DNA of 64,000 bases from Paenibacillus xerothermodurans. Lineage in GTDB: Bacteria > Bacillota > Bacilli > Paenibacillales > NBRC-103111. Below the pieces are notes generated by a model. The model did no database searches, had not been told where the DNA came from, and was given only the letters and a program-made list of their open reading frames with translations. Location: assembly GCF_002220865.2 (NCBI RefSeq), contig NZ_NHRJ02000010.1, positions 316-64,315 on the forward strand. The letters run 5' to 3'. This document shows positions 29,972 through 39,661 of this stretch, in pieces. Position 1 is the stretch's first letter; each line of letters begins with the position of its first letter. Position numbers and translations under genes: made by a program.

Positions 29972-31879
29972 CTATTCGTCCTCCACAATCACCGTGCCCG
30001 TCATGCTGAATGGATGGACCACACAGACGTAACCGAACGTTCCAGGTTCGTTGAACGTGTAGCTGAAACTCTTTTGTCCGTCCGGACTCAGCTGCTCGTC
30101 AAACAGCCCGTCGTACGACGTCACCGAATGCAGCATACTGCTCTTCAATACCCAAGTGACCGTAGTGCCTGGTTTGATTGTAACTTCTGCGGGTGAGAAG
30201 ACAGCATCGAGCGCGTCTACCATGACTTCGACAGATGGTTCAATGGTGTACACTTCCGTCTGGACGTCACTGGCGTTCCCCGCCGAATCGATCCCGATGA
30301 ATTTCAACGTGGCCGCCGCGGATATGGATATCGGAGCGGTGTACACGGCGGAGCCGTTAGTAGGTGCAGATTCATCCAGCGTGTAATAGATTGCTGCACT
30401 CGGATCGTTATCTGTAATCGATAATGTCACCTGTTGGCTGGAGGCGTACGTGCCACCCTGCGGAGTCGCGCTCACCACAGGCGGGGTGACATCCGGCTCA
30501 GAGCTGCGGCACTCCTGTCCCGCTTCATACTCGATGGTAACCGCGCCCGACGCGGCATCCTGCTCGACCTGCGCGCACAATGCTGTCGCCAGTACACCTG
30601 CGGGAATCATCGGTTCACCTTTCATCTCGAGCATTGGTGATGGCAGCTGCATTTGCTGTCCATTCCAGATGGCATGCTGCTGCACGTACCAGAGCTCCCA
30701 GGCGGTATGTTGGCTGCGGTAGACTAAGCTTCCGTCGGCCCCACGCTCCCGTAAATCCCCGCCGAACTGGGCAGCGACGAACGTCAACGGAATATACGTA
30801 TCACCCTTAAGCTGAAAAGGCGCGACCGGCAGCATCACGTGCTCCCCATTCACAGCAGCATGAGTGCTGCCCGCTTCAATGGCTATTTTGCCGCCGCCTG
30901 CGTCCTGCCAGTCGATATGCGTCATCGTATGCAGGCCGCCGGGATACACGCCATCGTTCGTATTGTCGAGGATTTTATGGCTGTGAAACGGAAAATGCCC
31001 AGCCTGTTTAAAATTGATCAGGATGTCCTTGGTCTCCCCCGGCGCGAGATCAACGGTGTCTTTTTCGATCGGTGCCGGCAAAGGTGTCCCATTCTCGGCA
31101 ACTACGTGAAAATGGTGGCCGTGCAGATGCATCGGATGCTCATCGAACCCGGGGTTTATGAGGCGAACCAGGATGTTCTCGCCGGTTTTTCCATGGATCA
31201 TCGTCTCAGGATCGCTCTCGAGGTCGGGAAAAGATTTGCCATTGATCGTCCAGTAGCGCGGGTGGAACTGCTGCGGATCGTGAACGGTGCCGTCCTCGGC
31301 AGCTTTGTGCCATACCGGATCTACTTCATTCAAGTGGAAGACGTATTCCTTATCGTAAGCCGGGCCGCCGGTCCATGCCTGCTCGGCCGAATCCTTCGCT
31401 GTCACGATAAACGGACCACTCAGCCCCATCTGCCGTGCATACCCGTTAGGGTCGGAGGAGTAATAGAAATAAGAGCCTGCTTGATTCACCGTGAACTGAC
31501 GCGTCTCGCTTTGTCCGGCCGCAAGAATGGCACCGGCGTGGCCTTCCGGGTCTACACCGTCCACGTGCATGGAGTGCACCTGAAAATCAGCGCCCGGCTT
31601 GTGTGCACCTATATTGGTTACCGTAACTTCAACGTTATCCCCTTCCTCGGCTGTAATCCTTGGTCCCGGGAAGCGTGCGCTGCCGGGTTCGTTGGTCAAG
31701 CTGTACCCCCACACGTAGACCTGCTTACCGCCCGCTAACGTATGGTATCCATCCGTGGCGTACAGCTGGACTTTCTTGACAGAGGCGGCATGCGCTTGCT
31801 GCATGGTGGCAATGGCGATCAAGGTAAATAATAGCGCAGCAAGGAGCACACTCCACCTGACGGTTGCAACGCGTGGCAT
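29972..31879 (-). CDS. Multicopper-oxidase-like protein, domain-2 ligands only, with C-terminal cupredoxin
   Basis: A 635-residue secreted protein. After the signal peptide, cupredoxin domain 1 has lost most copper ligands (HSMHVDG where HxHG is expected and FYYSSD where YHCH is expected). Domain 2 keeps HPMHLHGHHFHVV and FPFHSHKI but lacks the type-1 Cys. Then come a copper-amine-oxidase-N-like region (about 350-450), a chitobiase-like Ig domain (about 465-540) and a plastocyanin-like domain whose blue-copper ligands are visible (LHSVTS, CVVHPFSM). It follows the smaller oxidase gene by 19 bp. The two sets of ligands complement each other. Confidence 0.82.
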   Translation of the reverse strand: MPRVATVRWSVLLAALLFTLIAIATMQQAHAASVKKVQLYATDGYHTLAGGKQVYVWGYSLTNEPGSARFPGPRITAEEGDNVEVTVTNIGAHKPGADFQVHSMHVDGVDPEGHAGAILAAGQSETRQFTVNQAGSYFYYSSDPNGYARQMGLSGPFIVTAKDSAEQAWTGGPAYDKEYVFHLNEVDPVWHKAAEDGTVHDPQQFHPRYWTINGKSFPDLESDPETMIHGKTGENILVRLINPGFDEHPMHLHGHHFHVVAENGTPLPAPIEKDTVDLAPGETKDILINFKQAGHFPFHSHKILDNTNDGVYPGGLHTMTHIDWQDAGGGKIAIEAGSTHAAVNGEHVMLPVAPFQLKGDTYIPLTFVAAQFGGDLRERGADGSLVYRSQHTAWELWYVQQHAIWNGQQMQLPSPMLEMKGEPMIPAGVLATALCAQVEQDAASGAVTIEYEAGQECRSSEPDVTPPVVSATPQGGTYASSQQVTLSITDNDPSAAIYYTLDESAPTNGSAVYTAPISISAAATLKFIGIDSAGNASDVQTEVYTIEPSVEVMVDALDAVFSPAEVTIKPGTTVTWVLKSSMLHSVTSYDGLFDEQLSPDGQKSFSYTFNEPGTFGYVCVVHPFSMTGTVIVEDE

Positions 31880-31898
31880 TCATCCTTCACCTCCACCA

Positions 31899-32831
31899 TT
31901 ACTCGGTTGTCGCGTCAAACCGCACCGGATAATCCCCGGTTTGGTCAAACCGCACCAGAATGTCGTAGCGTTCAGCCGAAGCGAGCGTTATCGCCTGCGT
32001 TTCGTATGGCTGCGGCAAAGGTCTGCCGTCTGTGGCAATGACCTGAAACGTGCGCCCGCTGAGATCGAACATATGCTTTTCGTAACCGGAGTTGATCAGA
32101 CGGATCAGCACCGTTTCTCCAGCCTCCGCTCGAATGGAAGTGCCTGCATTTTGAGATATAAATTGATCATTCAGCGCCCAGAAATCCGGCCGATAGTCGG
32201 TCCGGTCATACCATTGCTTTTGTTCAACCGCATCATGCCAGGACTTATCGATTTCGTTCAGTTGATACACGACCTCCTTGTCGTAAGACGGACCGTTCGT
32301 CCACGCCTGCTTGCCGCCGCCCTGCGCCTTAACGATAAAGGGACCTGTCATGCCCATTTGCAGGTGTTCCACGGTATCGACATGACAATGATAGAAAAAG
32401 GTGCCAGCGTGCGTGGCCTTGAATTGGTAGGTAAAACTTTCGCCCACAAAGGTCGGCGGATGGGTGTGAGGAACCCCATCATTCCGTTGATCTGTGTCAA
32501 GCCCATGGAAGTGAATCGTATGAGCTGCTGGAAGAATCCCCTGTTTCGCCGCACCCAGGTTAGTGAGCGTGACCTCCACATCGTCCCCTTCTTCCACCTC
32601 AATCGTAGGCGCGGGATACACGGCTGTGCCTTTTTTGTTTTGCAAACTGTATCCCCAAATGTATAACTCGGTACCGTCGGGCGCGGGCACATACCCGTCT
32701 GTCGCATATAAGTTGATTTTTTTCACCGGGGTTTCTTCCGCGAGTGCTGTCTGTGCCATGCTGTACAGCAATCCGGCGGTAAAAACAGCGGAAAACAGGA
32801 GTACGCCAAGCCTCCCCAAGTTTAGCTTCAT
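31899..32831 (-). CDS. Two-domain multicopper oxidase with domain-1 ligands only
   Basis: A 310-residue secreted protein. Domain 1 keeps the full set: HTIHFHGLD (HxHG), and FFYHCHVDTVEHLQMGM, which carries the HCH pair plus type-1 Cys, His and Met. Domain 2 has lost its histidines (YEKHMFDLSGRTFQ where HPxHLHGHxF is expected), and the protein ends at VRFDATTE before a second HxH motif. On its own it cannot build a trinuclear copper site in the usual way. The neighbouring 635-residue protein has the missing domain-2 ligands. Laccase-like activity is likely only as a hetero-complex; this is inference. Confidence 0.82.
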   Translation of the reverse strand: MKLNLGRLGVLLFSAVFTAGLLYSMAQTALAEETPVKKINLYATDGYVPAPDGTELYIWGYSLQNKKGTAVYPAPTIEVEEGDDVEVTLTNLGAAKQGILPAAHTIHFHGLDTDQRNDGVPHTHPPTFVGESFTYQFKATHAGTFFYHCHVDTVEHLQMGMTGPFIVKAQGGGKQAWTNGPSYDKEVVYQLNEIDKSWHDAVEQKQWYDRTDYRPDFWALNDQFISQNAGTSIRAEAGETVLIRLINSGYEKHMFDLSGRTFQVIATDGRPLPQPYETQAITLASAERYDILVRFDQTGDYPVRFDATTE

Positions 32832-32896
32832 TGGCTCTTCTCCTCGTACAAAAAGTTGGCGAATCCCTCCTCACGAAAAGAAGAGGAATCCTGTGA

Positions 32897-34681
32897 TTAA
32901 ATTCCGTTTTCGTGCAGCAGCTTGAAGATCATAGTGGCCGCTTGTGCGCGGGTCGCCTTAGCTTCAGGACGGAAGGTGTTGTCCTCGAACCCGTTGATGA
33001 TCTCTTTTTCCACTGCGGTTTCAATGCTCTGTTTCGCCCAGTCCGGAATGGCCGCGGCATCGGCAAACGCAGCGGTGGAACCGGATGCGGTTGCAGTTAA
33101 AGTCCGCGTGACCATGACAGCCATTTCAGCGCGCGTGATAAGAGCTCCGGCATCAAAGTATACGCTGCCGTTAGCGCCTGGCCGGCCTTCGATGATGCCT
33201 GCGTCCACAGCCGCCACCGCATACCCTGCGGCCCAATCCGGAATCTGCTCCGCATCCGCAAACGAGAGCTTGCCACTCTTATCCGCTGGAAGACCCAGTG
33301 CGGCGACCATCATCGCGGTGAATTCAGCGCGGGTCACGTTCTCTTCCGGTTTGAACGTCATATCCTCATAGCCGGTAATCACTTTCATGCCAACCAGGCG
33401 TGTGATGTATTCGGCCGCCCAGTGGGTGTCGATATCGATCAAGTGTACGGCGGTCGGGTCAGTGAAAACCGCGAATGTGCTCAACTGATTCACTTGAACT
33501 GAAACTCGCCCGCTGGCTGCATCCACCTGTCCGCCCATGAATATCCATTGTTTCCTGCCTTCATGGTAGTAGTAGATTGCCGGCTCTTTGCCGCCGATTA
33601 GTTTCTCGTCGTCGAAACTAAGGATGATCGATACCGGCTTGTTAAACTTGTTCTCGCCGGATGTGGTGATTTCATAGATGTCCCCGCCGATCTTCACGGC
33701 CATGCCCTGCGGCAGCAGCCCGCTGATGCGACTGGCGTCGACAAGGCGGTGAATGGTGACGGTCGCATTCGCTTTCAATGCATTTGCCGGAATGATAACC
33801 TTGGCCTGCGAACCGAGCTCTATCGTTGCCCCCACTGCCGCTTCAATCTGCTTGGAGATCTCATCCGGCTGGCTCTCTTCAGCCACCGGCGTGCCCGGAG
33901 TCACTGGAATGACTACGCGGCCTCCGCCTCGCGATTTGCGTGGTTTGTCTGGATTGGTGGGATCGCCTGGATTGGTGGGATCGCTGCCTGGATCTACCGG
34001 GTTGCCTTGACCCGGATCTGTTGTGCCGGGATCGCCTGTGCCCGGATCGCCTGGGTTGTCAGGGTTATCAGTGTCGCCTGGACCTGGATCTGGCTCGCCG
34101 GGCGTTGGGGTGGGACCTGGTGTGGGCTCCGGCTCACCCGGGGTCGGAGCCTCTCCAGCTTCTGCAATTTTCAACTGCACCTCGTCTGCCGAATTCATTT
34201 GAATGGTCTGATAACCTGTTGTGGCGATAATATCGCCAACCTTTACAGACGTGGCTTCCGCTGGCTGCAGCGCCGCAAAGTGAAGGGTGACAAGCCCAGC
34301 TTGCGGGATCGTTTGATCACTTGGAATTTCTCTCTTAATCAGCGCATATTTTAATACGCCATTTTGTTCATCAATGACGATATTGCTGGCCTTGTCCGGG
34401 GGATAGAAATCGCTGGTATCCTCTTTAATGAAGTCCAATACCTGCGGATCATATTTTATGGAGAATTCGACGCCCATGAGCTCGGACGTATTGAGTGCTT
34501 GAATCGGCAGTGCGATGTTTTGTTTTACATTATAGGACGTACCGGACACGCCAATTTTCACTTGGGCGTCTTGGTTCGCGGCCGCGGCATACACAGATTG
34601 TACGCCGTAGCTGGAAACCGCGCCGGACATCAACATCGCGGCTCCAATTGTAGCGGTGATTTTTCGGGATAAGCTCCTCAT
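32897..34681 (-). CDS. SLH-anchored cohesin scaffold
   Basis: A 594-residue cell-surface protein: signal peptide ending near AAA, one cohesin domain (VKIGVSGTSYNVKQNIALPIQ to about residue 170), a Pro/Gly/Thr/Asp-rich linker (about 175-255), a ZU5/GPS-like beta domain (ATIELGSQAKVIIPANALK to about 400) and three SLH domains (from HWAAEYITRLVGMKVITGYEDMTFKPEENVTRAEF to the C-terminus). SLH domains attach to pyruvylated wall polymer. It would anchor dockerin-bearing partners encoded beside it. The low-complexity linker produces long antisense reading frames that are not genes. Confidence 0.88.
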   Translation of the reverse strand: MRSLSRKITATIGAAMLMSGAVSSYGVQSVYAAAANQDAQVKIGVSGTSYNVKQNIALPIQALNTSELMGVEFSIKYDPQVLDFIKEDTSDFYPPDKASNIVIDEQNGVLKYALIKREIPSDQTIPQAGLVTLHFAALQPAEATSVKVGDIIATTGYQTIQMNSADEVQLKIAEAGEAPTPGEPEPTPGPTPTPGEPDPGPGDTDNPDNPGDPGTGDPGTTDPGQGNPVDPGSDPTNPGDPTNPDKPRKSRGGGRVVIPVTPGTPVAEESQPDEISKQIEAAVGATIELGSQAKVIIPANALKANATVTIHRLVDASRISGLLPQGMAVKIGGDIYEITTSGENKFNKPVSIILSFDDEKLIGGKEPAIYYYHEGRKQWIFMGGQVDAASGRVSVQVNQLSTFAVFTDPTAVHLIDIDTHWAAEYITRLVGMKVITGYEDMTFKPEENVTRAEFTAMMVAALGLPADKSGKLSFADAEQIPDWAAGYAVAAVDAGIIEGRPGANGSVYFDAGALITRAEMAVMVTRTLTATASGSTAAFADAAAIPDWAKQSIETAVEKEIINGFEDNTFRPEAKATRAQAATMIFKLLHENGI

Positions 34682-34792
34682 ATTGTGCCTCCAATTATTT
34701 CTTGGTGGTGGTAGTCGGCTGAATGATCATCTGGGTTCTTCAGCTGATCCTCGTTTTGCGTTATGTAAAAGAAACGATATTGCTAGAGTAGG

Positions 34793-34822
34793 GATGCCAG
34801 CCCAAAATGCCGGGCTGGCATC
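34793..34822 (-). repeat. Perfect 11-bp intergenic hairpin
   Basis: GATGCCAGCCC (34793-34803) and GGGCTGGCATC (34812-34822) pair perfectly around an 8-base loop, just after the stop of the large ThuA/dehydrogenase gene. No T-run follows on the minus strand, so it may stabilise the upstream mRNA or attenuate, rather than terminate. Confidence 0.6.
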
Positions 34823-34831
34823 GATCATACG

Positions 34832-37800
34832 TTAATTGCCCGAGGTCGGGGTTTCAAGCAGTTTTCTTGCTACATATGCAATGTCCTCAATGTTGACTTT
34901 GCCGTCATGGTTGATATCGAGCTTCGGATCGAACACCGTTTTACCGAAAGCTTTTGCCACCATAACAAGGTCACTGATTTGCAGGCCGGCGTTGCCGTCC
35001 ACATCAGGGTTGGTGAGCGCAATCGACACCGTGCGATCTTCGTTCAGCATAGCTATCACTCCATTGACATCAGAGAATTCGCTGCCCCGGATCAGCGTTG
35101 CCGCGCCGTCAGCCATCACCTTGAAAGTAATGTCGACCAAAGCTACGTCACCGTCGTGGCCCTCAGCATCACCTAGCGCTGTCAAAGCCATGGAGAGCTT
35201 ATCGCCATCCGGTTTCAGAATGAGAGATGCCGTTTCACCTTCTGTGCCGAACCCGCCGTTGATCGCAGCATTCACATACTCGAACTTGGTGGAATCGTAG
35301 TTCAACAGCAGCTTCGCTGCATACAGGTCTTCAGCGTCTGTAGCGGAAACCGTGACCTTGACTTCGTCGCCGGCTTCAAGGATCCGGCCTGCGATGTCAG
35401 TCGTCAAAGCTGCATCTAGTTCCATGACGGGTTCTTCGGTCTCCTTCACATCCAGCTCGTCGATAGACCACCAGTTCTGCGCGGATCCGGTTTGGGTGAT
35501 TCTGACATACTGAGCCTTAACGGGGGCGAACTGTGCAACGATTTTCACATCCGTGTTGTCTTCGTTGGCAGCTACCTGTTTCCAGTTCTGGCCGTCTTTC
35601 GACACTTCAATTGTGTAACCGCGCGCATAGTCTTGATTATGTCCGGAAGCATCAACTATCACTTCATTAATTCCGTTCACGGACCCCATGTTAACTTGGA
35701 ACCATTGGCCTGGCTGTTGGTTCCCGCCGGAATCCCAGCGCGTATTGATTTTGCCGTCGATCACGTGCTTTACGTCGGACGGATTATTCGTGTCGTCTCC
35801 GGTGCCTCTTTCCGAGTGTGTAAAGGTCCAGTCGGATTTCGGTGCGGGCGGGAACGCATACATTTCATGAATGGACAGCCACCAGGACGCGTTTTCGCCT
35901 TTGTTGACCATTTTCACGTAACGTGCATCCACAGCAGGAAACGACTCGTCAACGACAAGTTTGTTCCAACTTGTGTCTTTGGAAGCGACCGTCGTCCAGG
36001 TTTCGCCGTCGGTGGACACTTGCAGATCGTAGCCGCGGAAATAGTCCGGATGCGCACCCGCTTCTGCCGGCGGCCAATGCGAACCATGGTCAACGACGAT
36101 GCGGCTTATTTTTTGCACCTTGCCCATGTCCAGCTGATACCACATGCCAGCTTGCGATCCGGTGCCTGTGGACCAGCGGGTCGTTTGGTCACCGTCGATA
36201 CCGTTATCTGCCTTGTCACCTGCGGACTCGTCACTAGCTGAAGCTTTCCAGCCGGTTCTGTCGTACGCGCCGGTCACATCCGGCTTCGGCGTAGCCGGAG
36301 CACAGCCTGTGGTGCAAACATCGGCTTCTGTAGGAGCGGCGTCACCAGGTGATGCAAACTGTACCCAGTTAATGTTGTTGCCACCCGTCGGGAAGACGAG
36401 ATACACATCATGGAGGTTGGCATACACGGTGTCCGTCACGGCAGGTGCTGGTTCCGGTGCGCTGTATACGGCTTTCGTTACGCTGCGCGGCGTCGATTCT
36501 CTGCCATATACGGAGTCCTTGACGCTGCCGCGATACACGGCCTGTGTTACAGCAGCCGGTGCCTCTTTCGGTGTGGCTTTGGGAGCCACTTCAGGTGCCA
36601 CAGCGGCGACATCTGCGCTCAACGTGTTCCAGTTCTGCCATCCTTTTGTCGTGGGTGCCGTGACACCTGCGACCTTTTCACCCGTAGGACTGTCGAGGCG
36701 CACCTCCACAATGCGAGCGGCAGATTCAGACGCCATACGGAAGTACATCTTATTAATGGAACTCATATCGATATCCTTGAACATGATCCAGTCTTTGGCT
36801 TCAATGAATCCAACGTCTTTACCGCCATGGACGTCGCGCGTATCCTCGATCTGTACGCCTTCCGCGGCAGGATTGGACGGATTACTGCCACCGTCGGCAT
36901 CGAAGTCTTCTGCTTGCACACGCTTATTGCGGAAGGTGATCGAATCGGTCGCTTTGAGCGGCGCTGCATTGTCTCCGCCATTGTCCGTTACTTCTGCGAT
37001 GATCTGGTAGGAAATGCGAGCTTCCGGTCCATGACCCTCGTCAAAGAGCGTGAATTCCGGCTGACACCCGCTTCCCGTATCCGTTGGATGGAAATGGTCG
37101 TCATGCAGAAGCAGAACCGACCAGGTGATTCTGTCGCAGGCAATCTCGCCATCCTCCGCGTCATGGGCATAGGCTGCTGCCGTCACTGTTTGGCCATTGG
37201 TGAAGAACAGGCCGCTCTGCGGAGAAGCAATATCGACGGTTGGAGCAGTGTTGCCCACGATGATTGTGGTGTTCCACACGGCGGATTTACCGGTGCTGTC
37301 GGTTACGGTAAGCGTTACCGTGTAGTTGCCATTTGTCGTAAATGTATGCGATGGATTCGCTTCCGAGGATGTACCGCCGTCGCCGAAATCCCACTCATAG
37401 GTGAGCTGGTCGCCATCAGGGTCGATCGTGCCGGCCGAATCGAATTGGACCGTTAGAGGAGTTGTGCCGGATGTCGCACTTGCCTCGGCTTTAACGACCG
37501 GTTTTCTTGCCAGTTTGCCGTAAAAAATCTTAGTGATACTTTCATTCGGATCCGGGTTCCAGGAGCTGCCGAATTCAACAACGTACAAGGCACCGTCCGG
37601 CCCGAGTTTCATATCGATCGGCGCAAGCAAGCCGGACATGAAATCATCCACTTTCACGATTTCACCGTTGTCGTCCGTAGTAACGGCTTTAATATAATTG
37701 CGTGTGAATTCATAGGCCAAAAATTTACCTGCGAGTCCAGGGATCGCATTAGGACCGGTGTAGTTATACACTGGGCCGGCCATCGCCGTTCTTCCGCCGC

Positions 37801-39523
37801 CCCCCCATGGCGCCTTTTGAGTGTACGGATAGAAGGCGATCGGTTTCTTTGTTTCTGCGAATTTCTCAGCGAACACTTCGTCATCAATTTGTTTCACGTG
37901 TGTGGCGTTCGGGTGAGTTTTCGTGCTGTACGCCTTATCGCCAATCCCGTATGGCCAGCCGAAGTTTTGGCCCGGCTCGGTCACTGCATTAAGTTCATCA
38001 AAGTCACCGTCAGCGCCGCCGGCGAAAGTTCCATCAGGACCTACATCACCTTCGTAGATGATCATCTTGCCGCCTTTTTCCTCAAAAGAAATGCGGTATG
38101 GATTACGGAACCCGTACGCATAGACGTAATCTCTTGCGCCGCCGTCGCCGGTATAGAACGGGTTATCCTCGGGTGCGGAGCCGTCTTTGTTAAGACGAAG
38201 GATCTTTCCGCGCATGTCGTCCAGGTTCTGGGAGGTAGTCATTGCTTTCATTTGCGGTCCCTGCGTTGGCAAACCATTGTCTCCAGCTGTCAGGTACAGC
38301 TTGCCGTCCGGACCGAAATCGATATAACCGGCCTGATGACAGCAGCTCGGATCAGAGGATACATCCAGCAGCTTCTCTTCTGAATCCGGATTCAGCACGC
38401 CGTCTTGATAGGTGAAGCGGGACAAATGGTTTATCAGCTTGTCGCCTACCTTTGTAGGATTCGTGTAATACAAATAGATGTAGTTATTCGTGGCAAAATC
38501 GGGATCCAGAGTAATCCCCATCAGTCCATGCTCCCCTTCGAGGGTCGTCGGGATCTCCAGAATTTCCTTCGTGTCCCCGTCTTGGGAAACTTCATATACT
38601 TTGCCTGTCAAACTGATCGCGAAAATTTTACCGTCGTTGGCAATATCTATTCCAACCGGCATCGAGATGGACTTAGTGATTGAAACTTTTTGCAGACCGG
38701 GCTGTGCCGAGCTTTCACCGCACCGCGTGTCGGTGGCTTCGCCCCAGGCGTACTGCAAGCCGCCGAGCAGGTGCTGCTGGAAATCTTCTTTCAGCCACGT
38801 CTCCGGATGATGGCCGAGTGCCGTGTAGAACATTCTGCCTTTTTCAACCGGGCTGCACCATGCATTCGGATGGTCCTCCGTCGGATCGCCGCCCACGCTG
38901 TTCATATCCAGGCTTAGCAGGATGTGCTTGCCTTTGCTGCGTGGGTTTTCCTGGAAGTAATACACTTCCTCCAGAGCTTCCCAGGAAGCGCCAAGATGGG
39001 AAGTTGCCGGGTGATCATCATCTTCCACGTTAAACTTTACCGTTTGCGTCCACGGATGGTTCTTGAAGTAGCCGCCGGTCATTTGGCCGTATTCGGCCCA
39101 GTCATAGCCCGTGTCAGTAGCGGCATGCGCACCGACGTAGCCCTTCCCGGATTTGATGAAATTCATCAAGTCCTGCTTCTGCTGCTCGGTAAAGCCCCAC
39201 TGACTGAAATTGCCGGTGGTGTTGGCGAAAAACACAACGTCATATTTCGAAAGATTCGCAGCGTTAATGTCTGCTGCATCTTCCGTGATATCCACTTCAA
39301 AACCGTGCTTCTCTGCCATTTGGGGAAGCGCCACCTTAGCCCCTTGGTCGATCGATGCATGGCGGTAGCCTGTTGTTTTCGTAATCATCAGCACTTTTTT
39401 TGCATCCGCTCCTTCTGCCGCGGATGCCGTCGTGCTGCCGGCTACAAGACTCACGGGGAGCATTGCGGACAGCAGCATGACGAAGACCATAAAGAAACTA
39501 ACTTTGAAGTGCCATCGCCTCAA
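34832..39523 (-). CDS. Giant secreted ThuA / PQQ-type sugar dehydrogenase protein with cohesin and dockerin
   Basis: About 1563 residues from a TTG start (39523) that lies 9 nt after GGAGG; a signal peptide (FFMVFVMLLSAMLPVSLVAG) follows. In order: ThuA-like domain (KVLMITKTTGYRHASID), six-bladed glucose/sorbosone-dehydrogenase propeller (GIDIANDGKIFAISLTGKVY to VVEFGSSWNPD), PKD domain (DPDGDQLTYEWDFGDGG), CBM6-like domain (VQAEDFDADGG) interrupted by an Ala/Pro-rich insert with repeated AVYR/SVYG/AVYS/TVYA units, two discoidin (F5/8 type C) domains, a cohesin domain and a dockerin (LDINHDGKVNIEDIAYVARKLL). It probably oxidises a sugar or glycan at the cell surface. It ends 150 bp before the SLH scaffold gene. 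Confidence 0.85.
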   Translation of the reverse strand: MRRWHFKVSFFMVFVMLLSAMLPVSLVAGSTTASAAEGADAKKVLMITKTTGYRHASIDQGAKVALPQMAEKHGFEVDITEDAADINAANLSKYDVVFFANTTGNFSQWGFTEQQKQDLMNFIKSGKGYVGAHAATDTGYDWAEYGQMTGGYFKNHPWTQTVKFNVEDDDHPATSHLGASWEALEEVYYFQENPRSKGKHILLSLDMNSVGGDPTEDHPNAWCSPVEKGRMFYTALGHHPETWLKEDFQQHLLGGLQYAWGEATDTRCGESSAQPGLQKVSITKSISMPVGIDIANDGKIFAISLTGKVYEVSQDGDTKEILEIPTTLEGEHGLMGITLDPDFATNNYIYLYYTNPTKVGDKLINHLSRFTYQDGVLNPDSEEKLLDVSSDPSCCHQAGYIDFGPDGKLYLTAGDNGLPTQGPQMKAMTTSQNLDDMRGKILRLNKDGSAPEDNPFYTGDGGARDYVYAYGFRNPYRISFEEKGGKMIIYEGDVGPDGTFAGGADGDFDELNAVTEPGQNFGWPYGIGDKAYSTKTHPNATHVKQIDDEVFAEKFAETKKPIAFYPYTQKAPWGGGGRTAMAGPVYNYTGPNAIPGLAGKFLAYEFTRNYIKAVTTDDNGEIVKVDDFMSGLLAPIDMKLGPDGALYVVEFGSSWNPDPNESITKIFYGKLARKPVVKAEASATSGTTPLTVQFDSAGTIDPDGDQLTYEWDFGDGGTSSEANPSHTFTTNGNYTVTLTVTDSTGKSAVWNTTIIVGNTAPTVDIASPQSGLFFTNGQTVTAAAYAHDAEDGEIACDRITWSVLLLHDDHFHPTDTGSGCQPEFTLFDEGHGPEARISYQIIAEVTDNGGDNAAPLKATDSITFRNKRVQAEDFDADGGSNPSNPAAEGVQIEDTRDVHGGKDVGFIEAKDWIMFKDIDMSSINKMYFRMASESAARIVEVRLDSPTGEKVAGVTAPTTKGWQNWNTLSADVAAVAPEVAPKATPKEAPAAVTQAVYRGSVKDSVYGRESTPRSVTKAVYSAPEPAPAVTDTVYANLHDVYLVFPTGGNNINWVQFASPGDAAPTEADVCTTGCAPATPKPDVTGAYDRTGWKASASDESAGDKADNGIDGDQTTRWSTGTGSQAGMWYQLDMGKVQKISRIVVDHGSHWPPAEAGAHPDYFRGYDLQVSTDGETWTTVASKDTSWNKLVVDESFPAVDARYVKMVNKGENASWWLSIHEMYAFPPAPKSDWTFTHSERGTGDDTNNPSDVKHVIDGKINTRWDSGGNQQPGQWFQVNMGSVNGINEVIVDASGHNQDYARGYTIEVSKDGQNWKQVAANEDNTDVKIVAQFAPVKAQYVRITQTGSAQNWWSIDELDVKETEEPVMELDAALTTDIAGRILEAGDEVKVTVSATDAEDLYAAKLLLNYDSTKFEYVNAAINGGFGTEGETASLILKPDGDKLSMALTALGDAEGHDGDVALVDITFKVMADGAATLIRGSEFSDVNGVIAMLNEDRTVSIALTNPDVDGNAGLQISDLVMVAKAFGKTVFDPKLDINHDGKVNIEDIAYVARKLLETPTSGN

Positions 39524-39661
39524 AACCTTTCTCCTCCTCTTAACTGCCGTTTTGTGAGAGCATCGATGAATCTTGGTAGGTGCAGTGAAGCAAGGTGTTC
39601 TTCTTGGCCTCCCCCCTTTCAATGAGCACTATAGATGGCAAAGGCGGGGTCATAGACCCTT

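Noticed and set aside
33749-34354. Long plus-strand reading frames opposite the SLH scaffold gene
   Set aside because: They arise from the repetitive Pro/Gly/Thr/Asp linker of the minus-strand gene and encode low-complexity Trp/Ala sequence without a start signal.
38924-39625. A 233-codon plus-strand frame opposite the ThuA/dehydrogenase gene
   Set aside because: It lies opposite clear ThuA-domain coding sequence and its translation shows no domain or plausible start.
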